Positions 1 to 7,100 of a DNA stretch of 16,963 nt are shown in pieces. The stretch lies in NCBI GenBank assembly GCA_964436815.1, contig CAYTER010000046.1, positions 1-16,963 on the forward strand. The letters are read 5' to 3'. The notes under the pieces are model-generated. The model had not been told where the DNA came from. It saw only the letters and a list, made by a program, of their open reading frames with translations, and made no database searches. The position numbers and the translations under genes are program-made. How positions within the stretch are numbered: position 1 is the stretch's first letter; each line of letters opens with the position of its first letter. Source of the stretch: UBA993 sp964436815. GTDB lineage: Bacteria; Bacillota; Dethiobacteria; DTU022.

Positions 1-40
1 ATCCAAAGCAGCAAAGCCTGAATCGATAGTCCATATGTTG

Positions 41-49
41 TGCTATAAT
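41..49 (+). promoter_or_regulatory. Extended -10 promoter for the NusG-II gene
   Basis: TATAAT at 44-49 is preceded by TG at 41-42 one base upstream, which makes an extended -10 element. No good -35 hexamer sits 16-18 bases upstream, as expected for this promoter class. Transcription would start near 56, giving a very short leader that still contains the GGGTGA SD at 57-62. The first 40 bases are too short to assign; a TGA at 19-21 could end an upstream gene, but this cannot be shown. Confidence 0.5.
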
Positions 50-66
50 GGATAACGGGTGAAAAA

Positions 67-486
67 TTGGGTCCTTTAAAAGTAAAAATTGCAGATTACC
101 TGATTATCTGCCTACTTGTTCTCTGGGGGTTGGCCGGTTTTTGGTTTAATTGGCAAGAAGCCAGCGCAGCAGAGCGTAAGTATGTGTCTATCTATGTCCA
201 AAACAGGCTGGCAGCAGAACTGTCACTCATACCGGGAGAACATTTTACCTATACCCTGCAATTTGGTGAAAACAACCAGTATACGGCACAAATTGAAATA
301 GAAGACGGAAGAGTCAGAATGCTGCCGCTTGATGAAGAGTTGTGTCCCCGGGCAGTATGTTCCCATACCGGTTGGATAGAGTATACCTACGAAAGTATAG
401 TCTGCCTGCCAAACCAGATCGTGGTCGTGTTCTCAGATTTGCCGGGAAGGCCAGACGAAGAGGGCATAGACTCTGTAACCTACTAA
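67..486 (+). CDS. Membrane-anchored NusG domain II-containing protein
   Basis: This is a 139-residue protein with one N-terminal membrane helix (about residues 10-29) followed by an extracytoplasmic beta-rich domain. The domain carries the pattern of stand-alone NusG domain II proteins: CPRAVCSHTGWI with Cys93 and Cys98, then an IVCLPN motif with Cys113. The molecular role of this family is not known, and despite the name it lacks the NGN domain of the transcription factor NusG. The TTG start at 67 is the only reasonable one: an in-frame stop lies just upstream at 46-48, GGGTGA at 57-62 serves as SD, and the next Met is residue 85. It is followed by a weak hairpin and a separate promoter, so it is probably its own transcription unit. 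In other Firmicutes these proteins often neighbour membrane or electron-transfer genes, which gives no firm function here. Confidence 0.8.
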   Translation: MGPLKVKIADYLIICLLVLWGLAGFWFNWQEASAAERKYVSIYVQNRLAAELSLIPGEHFTYTLQFGENNQYTAQIEIEDGRVRMLPLDEELCPRAVCSHTGWIEYTYESIVCLPNQIVVVFSDLPGRPDEEGIDSVTY

Positions 487-507
487 ATATTTACAGTTTC
501 GCGTCCC

Positions 508-531
508 AGGCGTCCTTTTAAACGGACGCTT
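508..531 (+). terminator. Weak hairpin after the NusG-II gene
   Basis: GCGTCC at 510-515 pairs with GGACGC at 524-529 around an eight-base AT-rich loop, and the stem can extend by a G-U and an A-U pair to 508/531. The downstream sequence (TTCATGCTTTC) is only moderately T-rich, so termination may be leaky. Its position between a stop codon and a consensus promoter supports a terminator role. Confidence 0.4.
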
Positions 532-549
532 CATGCTTTCCAATCCTTG

Positions 550-578
550 TTGACAAAGAAATTCCTGCTCTATATAAT
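550..578 (+). promoter_or_regulatory. Consensus sigma-A promoter for yceD-rpmF(-plsX)
   Basis: TTGACA at 550-555 and TATAAT at 573-578 are both perfect hexamers separated by exactly 17 bp, the canonical vegetative promoter. Start of transcription is expected near 585, about 20 bases before the yceD ATG. It is the clearest promoter in the window and fits high expression of a ribosomal-protein operon. Confidence 0.88.
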
Positions 579-605
579 TACGTTAGTTTTTTTGGGGTGC
601 GAAAA

Positions 606-1136
606 ATGCAGATTTATTTGCCGGATTTAAAGCTTAAGCAGGGAGAAGCAGTCGACTACCATTTCGAGGAAGATTTATCTGTCAGTTTTTGTGATTTTCC
701 CGATGGCGGCAGCCTGAAACTTGATCTGTCAGCATCGTATAACAGCGATCAGGTTTTAATAAACGGCCGCCTTGAGGTTTCGGCTACCGCTTCATGTTCC
801 CGCTGCCTTGAGACGTTTAAGCAGCACTTCAAAACCGATTTTACCGAATCATTTGCTGTCATTAAGGGCTTGCCGGCAGAGGGTGACAGGCGGAGCGAGT
901 CAATTGATGCGGCAAATAGTCTTGAATTTTCAGGTGACTATCTTTATCTTGATGAATATATTCGACAGATGATTATTCTGGCTCAGGAGTACAATCCAGT
1001 TTGTGATCCCGGTTGTAAAGGACTCTGTGCCGGGTGTGGGGTAGACCTTAATAAATCAAGCTGTCAATGTGACAAGGATCCTGAGGATATCGATCTAAGA
1101 TTGCTCAAATTGAAAGAAATTAATAAAGAAAGCTAG
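606..1136 (+). CDS. yceD: YceD/DUF177 family protein (23S rRNA accumulation)
   Basis: This 176-residue protein belongs to the YceD (DUF177) family, whose members lie next to rpmF in most bacteria; the E. coli and plant members are linked to 23S rRNA accumulation. Visible marks are a CSRC pair at residues 64-67 and a C-terminal cysteine cluster (Cys133, 137, 141, 144, then 153 and 155) that looks like a metal site. An in-frame GTG exists at 597, but it lies inside the GGGGTG that is a well-placed SD for the ATG at 606, so 606 is chosen. The rpmF start follows after 20 bases. The pairing with rpmF suggests joint control of ribosome assembly; that link is inference from context. Confidence 0.88.
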   Translation: MQIYLPDLKLKQGEAVDYHFEEDLSVSFCDFPDGGSLKLDLSASYNSDQVLINGRLEVSATASCSRCLETFKQHFKTDFTESFAVIKGLPAEGDRRSESIDAANSLEFSGDYLYLDEYIRQMIILAQEYNPVCDPGCKGLCAGCGVDLNKSSCQCDKDPEDIDLRLLKLKEINKES

Positions 1137-1156
1137 TCTAACAAGGAGGAGTTACA

Positions 1157-1333
1157 GTGGCAGTTCCCAAGCGAAGAACTTCTAAATCAAAGCGCAATAT
1201 GAGAAGGGCTCATAGTAAGCTTACAGTACCCCGGCTGGTTCCCTGTCCACAATGTCATGAACTGAAGCCCACCCACCGGGTCTGTTTAAATTGTGGCTAT
1301 TACAAGGACCGGGAAGCTCTAAAAGTGAACTAA
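1157..1333 (+). CDS. rpmF: 50S ribosomal protein L32 (bL32)
   Basis: A 58-residue gene begins MAVPKRRTSKSKRNMRR, the hallmark N terminus of bL32, a small structural protein of the large ribosomal subunit. It has four cysteines in two CxxC pairs (Cys30/33 and Cys43/46), so this is the zinc-binding form rather than a C-minus paralogue. The start is GTG at 1157, with a near-perfect AAGGAGGA SD at 1143-1150 seven bases upstream. It is co-transcribed with yceD and followed by a hairpin that may separate it from plsX. It is short enough to be missed by a 60-residue length cutoff. Confidence 0.96.
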   Translation: MAVPKRRTSKSKRNMRRAHSKLTVPRLVPCPQCHELKPTHRVCLNCGYYKDREALKVN

Positions 1334-1343
1334 TCGCAGTCGA

Positions 1344-1383
1344 TAGTACGCCCCTTTTATGAAGTTATAGTGGGGCGTATTAT
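1344..1383 (+). terminator. Hairpin between rpmF and plsX (terminator or attenuator)
   Basis: TACGCCCC at 1347-1354 pairs exactly with GGGGCGTA at 1372-1379, and A-T and G-T pairs extend the stem to about 1344/1382. The loop is 17 bases. The 3' arm runs into a TTATTATATTA tract, so the structure resembles an intrinsic terminator, though the loop is long. It could end the yceD-rpmF transcript or attenuate read-through into plsX. Confidence 0.5.
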
Positions 1384-1418
1384 TATATTACCAGGTTTTG
1401 ACAGGAGAAGTGATCTGA

Positions 1419-2444
1419 TTGATTAAAGTGGCTGTTGATGCCATGGGTGGCGATCATGCCCCCGGTGAGATAATCAAAGGCGCAATTTCTGCGCTTTCTT
1501 CATTAGAGGACCTTTTTTTGGTCCTGGTAGGCCGAAAGAGAGAAATTGAAGACCACCTCAGTAATCTTAAATACGATCATTCGCGCTTGGAGATACGTCA
1601 TGCCGAAGAGGTCATAGCCTGCGATGACGATCCCGGGTATTCGATCCGCCGAAAGAAGCAGTCTTCGATGGTTGTAGCCTTGCAGATGGTCAGGTCCGGA
1701 GAGGCCGACGCAGTGATCAGCGCCGGGAATACCGGGGCCTTGATGGCAGGGGGTTTATTGTTTCTGGGGCGAATTGGTCGGATCAGCAGACCTGCCCTGC
1801 TTACCCCAATGCCCAGTTTCAGCGGTCGTCCGGTGCTTTACCTTGATGTTGGCGCAAATATGGATGCCCGGCCGATCCAGCTTTTGCAGTATGCATTTAT
1901 GGGTAAAATATATGCACAACAGGTTCTGGGCCTTAAAGAACCGCGGATTGCGCTGCTAAATGTTGGAGTCGAACCGAACAAGGGTAATAGCCAGGTGCGA
2001 AAAGCTTACAACCTTTTTAGAGAAAATCTTCCGGGTTTTATAGGTAATATTGAAGGAACGGATGCCTACTTTGATGCAGCCGATGTAGTTGTATGCGACG
2101 GTTTTGTGGGTAATATATTCTTGAAAACCTCAGAAGGTTTATCACGGGCGATTCTAGGTTTTTTCCGTAAGGAGATTAAAAAGGGTTTGCGCTATAAACT
2201 TGGAGCTTACCTGTTGCAGCCGGTTTTTATTAAATTAAAAAATCAGGTCGATTCTTCAGGATACGGCGGTGCTCCATTAATCGGAGTTAAAGGACTCTGT
2301 GTAAAGTGTCACGGCTCATCTAAGGCAAGAGCAATCGAGCAGGCAATATACAAACAGGTCTATCCTTTTGTAAAACAGGGTGTGATCGTCCTTTTTGAGC
2401 AAGCCCTGGAAAAACTGCCGCTAGATTGCGTTGAAGATAGTTAA
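1419..2444 (+). CDS. plsX: Phosphate acyltransferase PlsX
   Basis: PlsX makes acyl-phosphate from acyl-ACP and phosphate; PlsY then uses acyl-phosphate to start glycerophospholipid synthesis. The 341-residue product is full length. Family motifs appear in order: VAVDAMGGDHAP at residues 4-15, SAGNTGAL at 101-108, LDVGAN at 142-147, NVGVEPNKGN at 181-190 and a late CDGFVGN block. PlsX is a peripheral membrane enzyme with no transmembrane segment, and none is seen. The start is TTG at 1419, after AGGAG at 1403-1407. Unlike the common rpmF-fapR-plsX-fab arrangement, no fapR precedes it and no fabD/fabG follows; the only nearby lipid gene is acpP, whose product carries its substrate. Confidence 0.96.
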   Translation: MIKVAVDAMGGDHAPGEIIKGAISALSSLEDLFLVLVGRKREIEDHLSNLKYDHSRLEIRHAEEVIACDDDPGYSIRRKKQSSMVVALQMVRSGEADAVISAGNTGALMAGGLLFLGRIGRISRPALLTPMPSFSGRPVLYLDVGANMDARPIQLLQYAFMGKIYAQQVLGLKEPRIALLNVGVEPNKGNSQVRKAYNLFRENLPGFIGNIEGTDAYFDAADVVVCDGFVGNIFLKTSEGLSRAILGFFRKEIKKGLRYKLGAYLLQPVFIKLKNQVDSSGYGGAPLIGVKGLCVKCHGSSKARAIEQAIYKQVYPFVKQGVIVLFEQALEKLPLDCVEDS

Positions 2445-2483
2445 ATGCCTACTTATATAATGGTTAGTGGGGCGTTAATACTA

Positions 2484-2511
2484 TTGATCATTTAATCAGA
2501 ATTGATATACT
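2484..2511 (+). promoter_or_regulatory. Possible promoter for acpP
   Basis: TTGATC at 2484-2489 and TATACT at 2506-2511 are spaced 16 bp apart in the 169-bp gap between plsX and acpP. The leader that would follow is about 95 bases and contains the repeat and hairpin described separately. A second TATAAT at 2456-2461 has a poor -35 partner. Confidence 0.4.
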
Positions 2512-2534
2512 AAATTATGATATCTTCTCCGCAG

Positions 2535-2572
2535 ATTAGACTGCCTGGTTGTAATTAGACTGACCACGGCAG
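2535..2572 (+). repeat. Tandem 9-bp repeat and hairpin in the acpP leader
   Basis: ATTAGACTG occurs at 2535-2543 and again at 2554-2562, a 19-bp period that puts both copies on nearly the same DNA face. Overlapping it, CTGCCTGGT (2541-2549) can pair with ACC-A-C-GGCAG (2563-2572) in a nine-pair stem with one bulged base. No T-run follows, so it is not an intrinsic terminator. It may be a repressor site or leader structure; no known operator is recognised. Confidence 0.45.
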
Positions 2573-2613
2573 CTAGAAGATTTATTTCGCAAAATCAGAA
2601 AGGAGGTGGCCAG

Positions 2614-2841
2614 GTGAGCGTTGAAGCAAAAGTTAAAGGAATTATTGCCGATCAACTGGAAGTAGCAACAGATAAATTAACGATGGATACAACTTTTGAG
2701 GATATTGATGCTGATTCACTGGATATCGTTGAATTGGTTATGGCACTTGAAGAAGAATTCGATCTTGAGATTTCTGATCAGGAAATTGAAAACATCAAAA
2801 CGGTTGGTGATGTCGTAAAATATATTGAATCGAAAGTTTAG
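2614..2841 (+). CDS. acpP: Acyl carrier protein
   Basis: This 75-residue acidic protein is the carrier that holds growing acyl chains on a 4'-phosphopantetheine arm. The attachment site is Ser35 in the conserved DADSLDIVEL motif (residues 32-41), followed by the acidic helix II that partner enzymes recognise. The start is GTG at 2614 with a strong AAAGGAGGTGG SD at 2599-2609. It stands alone between plsX and rnc: no fabF follows it and no fabG precedes it, unlike many Firmicutes. A likely promoter and a repeat-bearing leader lie upstream, so it may be expressed on its own, in keeping with the large amounts of ACP that cells need. Confidence 0.97.
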   Translation: MSVEAKVKGIIADQLEVATDKLTMDTTFEDIDADSLDIVELVMALEEEFDLEISDQEIENIKTVGDVVKYIESKV

Positions 2842-2979
2842 GTATCATAGATTTCCTGCTTTATATTGCTATTATCTCCGGTCCTATTTGGCCGAATAAT
2901 TTGATACATGCTTTCCAGTCATTTAGTTTAAGGGTATTTAAAGGCATTCAAGATCCAGGTTTGTATTCGCGCTTCCATT

Positions 2980-3007
2980 TTGAATCCGGATCATCTCTGT
3001 TTATATT
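2980..3007 (+). promoter_or_regulatory. Possible promoter for rnc
   Basis: TTGAAT at 2980-2985 and TATATT at 3002-3007, spacer 16 bp, lie in the 226-bp gap between acpP and rnc. The gap (2842-3067) has no credible gene: only tiny ORFs, no RNA fold that I recognise, and a 16-bp match to plsX near its end. A promoter is expected because the gap is long for an operon. Confidence 0.35.
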
Positions 3008-3067
3008 ATTTTTGCTGATGCAGCCGATGTATTAAATTAGCACTTTTACAGAAGAGGGTACTTATTT

Positions 3068-3763
3068 ATGTACTGGCCGGATAAAGTAGCTGAACTGCTC
3101 GTAAACCTGGGCTGGGAGGCCAAAAACTTCAGCTATTATGAGCAATCTCTGACGCACAGCTCTTATGCCCACGAAAGAGGTCATCGCAGAATTCACAATG
3201 AAAGGCTTGAATTCTTGGGCGATGCTGTGTTAGAGCTGATTATCAGCGATTACCTTTATCAGCACTACCCAAATTTTTCTGAAGGCAAGCTGACCAAGCT
3301 CAGGGCCGACCTGGTTTGTGAAGCCTCTTTAGCCCGACTGGCATTTGGTCTTAACCTTGGTCAGTATTTGCGGCTCGGTAAAGGTGAAATACACGGTGGC
3401 GGCGCCAGCCGCCCATCGTTGCTTGCGGATGCAACTGAAGCTTTAATCGGCGCCAACTATTTAGATCAAGGTTTAGAAATCTGCAGGCAAAATATACTGG
3501 CGCTGTTTTCGCCCATTTTACAGGAATTGCAAGAAGGAGTATTACGCCGAGATTATAAAACGCTGCTGCAGGAATTTGCCCAGGCGCGATATGCAGTAAC
3601 TCCGGTCTATAAAATTGTACGGGAGAGCGGACCGGATCATGATAAAATTTTTGAAGCCAAAGTCATTCTCTCTGTAGATGCAGTCGGTGCAGGAGAAGGT
3701 CGCAGTAAAAAGGAGGCGGAACAGGCGGCAGCCAAAGAAGCCTGGAATATATTAACACCTTAA
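3068..3763 (+). CDS. rnc: Ribonuclease III
   Basis: RNase III cuts double-stranded RNA, notably the 16S and 23S rRNA precursors, and in Firmicutes also processes the SRP RNA precursor. The 231-residue protein has the RNase III domain first, with the signature NERLEFLGD at residues 44-52 (catalytic Glu48 and Asp52) and the second acidic pair Asp121/Glu124 in LADATEALIG. The double-stranded RNA-binding domain covers about residues 160-230 and ends in the expected GRSKKEAEQAAAKEAW helix. All four metal-binding acids are present. The ATG at 3068 has GAGGG at 3054-3058 as SD. Placement upstream of smc-ftsY matches the usual Firmicutes order. Confidence 0.97.
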   Translation: MYWPDKVAELLVNLGWEAKNFSYYEQSLTHSSYAHERGHRRIHNERLEFLGDAVLELIISDYLYQHYPNFSEGKLTKLRADLVCEASLARLAFGLNLGQYLRLGKGEIHGGGASRPSLLADATEALIGANYLDQGLEICRQNILALFSPILQELQEGVLRRDYKTLLQEFAQARYAVTPVYKIVRESGPDHDKIFEAKVILSVDAVGAGEGRSKKEAEQAAAKEAWNILTP

Positions 3764-3816
3764 GAGGAAAGCCCTGCTGTTACTCTTTTTACGGAAGGAG
3801 CATTTATTAGAGCATT

Positions 3817-4077
3817 ATGGAAACCTTAAAGGTATCGGCTCATTCCAAAACCAAGGCGCTGGCCGGTGCGCTGGCGGCGGTAATCAGGACTGAGGGCGCT
3901 GTAGAGTTGCAAGCAATAGGAGCAGGGGCTGTTAATCAGGCAATTAAGGCAATTGCTGTGGCCAGGGGCTATGTTGCTCCCAATGGCATAAACCTGATTG
4001 TAATTCCGTCCTTTGTTGAGATTGCTATTGATAATGAGGAGCGGACGGCAATAAAACTTACGGTTGAATCAAGATAA
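3817..4077 (+). CDS. spoVS: Stage V sporulation protein S (SpoVS)
   Basis: The 86-residue product matches the small Alba-like SpoVS family along its length: METLKVSAHSKTKALAGALA at the start, then GAGAVNQAIKAIAVARG and a GINLIVIPSFVEI strand. In B. subtilis SpoVS acts in sporulation after engulfment; its structure suggests nucleic-acid binding, but the mechanism is unsettled. It is the clearest sign that the organism belongs to a spore-forming lineage. The start is unusual: the SD-like GGAAGGAG (3793-3800) lies 16 bases before the ATG, and an in-frame TAG at 3808-3810 rules out an ORF start near that SD. It sits between rnc and smc and is followed by a terminator-like hairpin. Confidence 0.93.
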   Translation: METLKVSAHSKTKALAGALAAVIRTEGAVELQAIGAGAVNQAIKAIAVARGYVAPNGINLIVIPSFVEIAIDNEERTAIKLTVESR

Positions 4078-4091
4078 GCTGATTGATCAGT

Positions 4092-4118
4092 GGGGCAGGA
4101 ATGGGAATTTCCTGCCCC
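4092..4118 (+). terminator. Terminator-like hairpin between spoVS and smc
   Basis: GGGGCAGGAA (4092-4101) pairs perfectly with TTCCTGCCCC (4109-4118) around a seven-base loop. Only a short GCTTTCC follows, so the T-tract is weak. It begins 15 bases after the spoVS stop codon and lies wholly upstream of the SD-supported smc start, which fits a terminator or attenuator for rnc-spoVS. Confidence 0.6.
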
Positions 4119-4166
4119 GCTTTCCATGAAATTATGGTTATTTCAACAGTCAAGGAGATTGAGCGC

Positions 4167-7100
4167 TTGTATTTAAAAAGAATGGAACTCTTCGGTTTTA
4201 AATCATTCGCCGATAAATCGGAACTAGGACTAAGCCCCGGTATAGCTGCAGTTATCGGCCCTAATGGTTGTGGGAAAAGCAACCTGGTGGATGCTGTCAG
4301 GTGGGCTCTCGGTGAACAGAGCGTTAAATCGCTGCGTGGCACTAGAATGGAAGAAATTATTTTTTCTGGCAGTGACAGCCGTAAAGCGCTGAATTTTGCT
4401 GAAGTATCACTAACCTTTGATGGCGCCGGAAAATTTCTCAACCTGGATTACGATGAAATTACAATCACCAGAAGACTTTTTCGCAATGGTGACAGCGAAT
4501 ACTATATTAACAAATCTCCATGCCGGTTGAAAGATATCACTGAAATGTTTATGGATACCGGTTTAGGCAAAGATCTTTATTCAGTAATCGGCCAGGGCAG
4601 GGTAGATGAAATTATCAATAGCCGACCGGAAGAACGGCGTGAGCTGTTTGAGGAAGCGGCGGGTATTTTAAAGTATAAGTTGCGAAAAAAAGAAGCCAGA
4701 CGCAGGTTAGATGAAACCCGCGATAACCTGGTCAGGGTGCAGGATCTGATTTATGAGCTGGAGACCCAGGTGGAACCGCTGCAGGAACAAGCAGAAGTGA
4801 CAAGGCAATACCGTGCTATTCAACAGCAAATAGAGTCTGAGGAAAAGAAACTGCTTTCTTTCCAGTTGCGAAAATCCAGGGAAGATCTTAGTAGGGTGAA
4901 CAGACAGTTACAAGCAGTTAACGAGGCTTTAATTGCTTCAGCCGCTCAGGGCGGACGGCAGGAAAAGGAGTTTCAGGATTTAAAAACAAGGCTTACCGAT
5001 CAACAGATCGCCCGAAAAGAGCAAGAACTGAAATACAACCAACTTGTGAGAGATTATGAACAACTTCAGTCAGAACTTAAGCTTATAGGTGAAAGGGAAA
5101 ACCACATCAAGGAACAACTTGATCACGACCGGAAACGGCTGGTACAACTAGATCAGGTCATTGCTGATTATTTCACCCAAAAAGAGCAGGCTGAAAAAGA
5201 TCTGTCTCTTAAAAAAGTCGAACTGGATAGTTTAAACGCTGAATTGGAGATCAGCAGGGAAAACCTTTCCCGTCACGAGCAGAGTCAGCTGGCCCAGGAA
5301 GCGGAGAAAATGCAGGAAGAGATCTACAAAGCCGGAGCCCGTAAAAAAGCAGCAGAGATTGCCCTTGCAGAAAGCGAACGAAGACAGGGAAAAATTGCAC
5401 AACAAAAAAAAGAGCTTGTGCATGAAAGTGAAGCACTTTTGGAAAGATTAACAGGTTACCAGGCAGCTTTGGCTGAAATTACGGAAAAGCACCATTTAGC
5501 ATCCGAATCTCTTACCCGCAGCCGGCAGGAGGAGAAAGTTGAATCTGAAGCAGCAGAACGGTTGAGATCTGAACTTGAAAAAAAAGTTGCCGACTTCAAC
5601 CGGCTGAATGAAACGCTGGAAGGTGTGAAAAGCCGCCTGCAGCTATTGCAGGAGCAGGATTCAGCACTGACCGGTTATTATCGCGGTGTCCGTGAAGTTA
5701 TCCAGGCTCGCTCAGCTTTTCCCGGTATAATCGGACCTATTGCTGATCTGATCAAAGTAGAGAACCTTCATGTTCAGGCAATTGAAACTGCTCTTGGTAG
5801 CAGTTTGCAGTACCTGGTTGCTGAAAATGAAAGTTCTGTACAGAAGGCCATCCATTTCTTGAAGCAGCATAACAAGGGTTGGGCAACCTTTTTACCGCTT
5901 GATATTTTACAACAAGCTGCCGATCCCTTAGAACGTTTTCAGGGCTGGCGCAACCTGGAGGGTGTTATCGGTAAAGCTTCCGAACTGGTTGAAACAGACC
6001 TGAAATATCGTAAAGCGATCGATTATCTCTTATCCCCTGTTTTAATCTGCCGCAAGCTTGATGAGGCTTTAAAGGCAGCCCGCTTTGTTAAATATAGCTG
6101 CCGGATTGTCACCCTTGAAGGCGAAATGATCAATCCCGGGGGGATTATCAGGGGAGGAAGTTTGCCGAGCCGTAATGCCGGTATGCCTCTTGGCCGTCGC
6201 AAAGAAATTGAAGTATTAAACGAAAAGATAACTATGTTGCAGCGCCAGCAGGCCGACGTTGAGAAAATATTAAAAGAGTTGAATGAAAATCTGGCTGGCC
6301 AAAAGAAGAATATTGCTGCAAAAAACCTGCAGATTCAAGAACTCACTGAACAACAACTTAGTCTCAGCAGGGAATTGGATAAGATCCAATTTGAAGAAGG
6401 AAATCTTCAGCAAAGAGTTGACGCAGGCCGGGCAGCAAAAGAATCTTTTGATGAGGAAGAAGCGGAGCTCATTCAACGAAAGCGGGAACTGCAAAATGAG
6501 ATTGAAGAGTGTAGCGCAGAAATAAAATCCGGTGAAGTTAGACTGGCTGAAATTAAGGAAGATTACCGCAGTTATTTAATGCATAAAGAGCAGCTGGAAG
6601 GTCTGGTAACCAATCTGCTAATCAAAGTTAATTCATGCCGGGAACAGCTTGAAGCGTTGAAAGGAAAAATTGCCGACATAACAGCTCACCAGGATAAACC
6701 GGTGGCTGAGAAAACAGAAACCGGAACAGATTTTGACAAACACCAGCTTGAGCTGTCTGAGAATGAAGAAAATAAAAAGCAGATAACCTTGAGGATTGAA
6801 AACTTAAATGACGAAATAGCCGCTTCCATGATCGAACTCGAACGCAAGAATGGATTAGTCGGAAAGCTTGAAGCAGAATTGATCGAGTTTGAAGAAGATG
6901 GCCGGTTGCGCCAAAATCGAATTAGCAGACAGGAAAAGCGGGAACGGCAACTCTCACTTGAACAGGCCAAATTGGAGACTGAAGTGAACTACCAGGAGCA
7001 ATATTTTAGAGAACTATTTCAAACCATGGAATTGGTTGAAACAGAGCCGGAATTTGATCTCGAAGCAGGCAAACAGATCGTCGAAAACCTGAAAGAGGAT

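Noticed and set aside
2465..2520. FapR or FabT operator upstream of acpP
   Set aside because: TTAATACTA and TTGATATACTAAA stretches look suggestive, but no convincing match to the palindromic boxes as I know them.
2842..3067. Hidden small gene, riboswitch or RNA gene in the acpP-rnc gap
   Set aside because: Only tiny ORFs and a distant GTATCA/TGATAC pair are seen, with no recognisable RNA fold.
3764..3816. Sigma-H-like promoter before spoVS
   Set aside because: AGAGGAAAG resembles a sigma-H -35, but no GAAT-type -10 occurs at the right spacing.
4083..4166. Upstream extension of smc to a TTG at 4083
   Set aside because: The added 28 residues are not Smc-like, the region is occupied by a terminator-like hairpin, and TTG 4167 has an ideal SD and the family N terminus.
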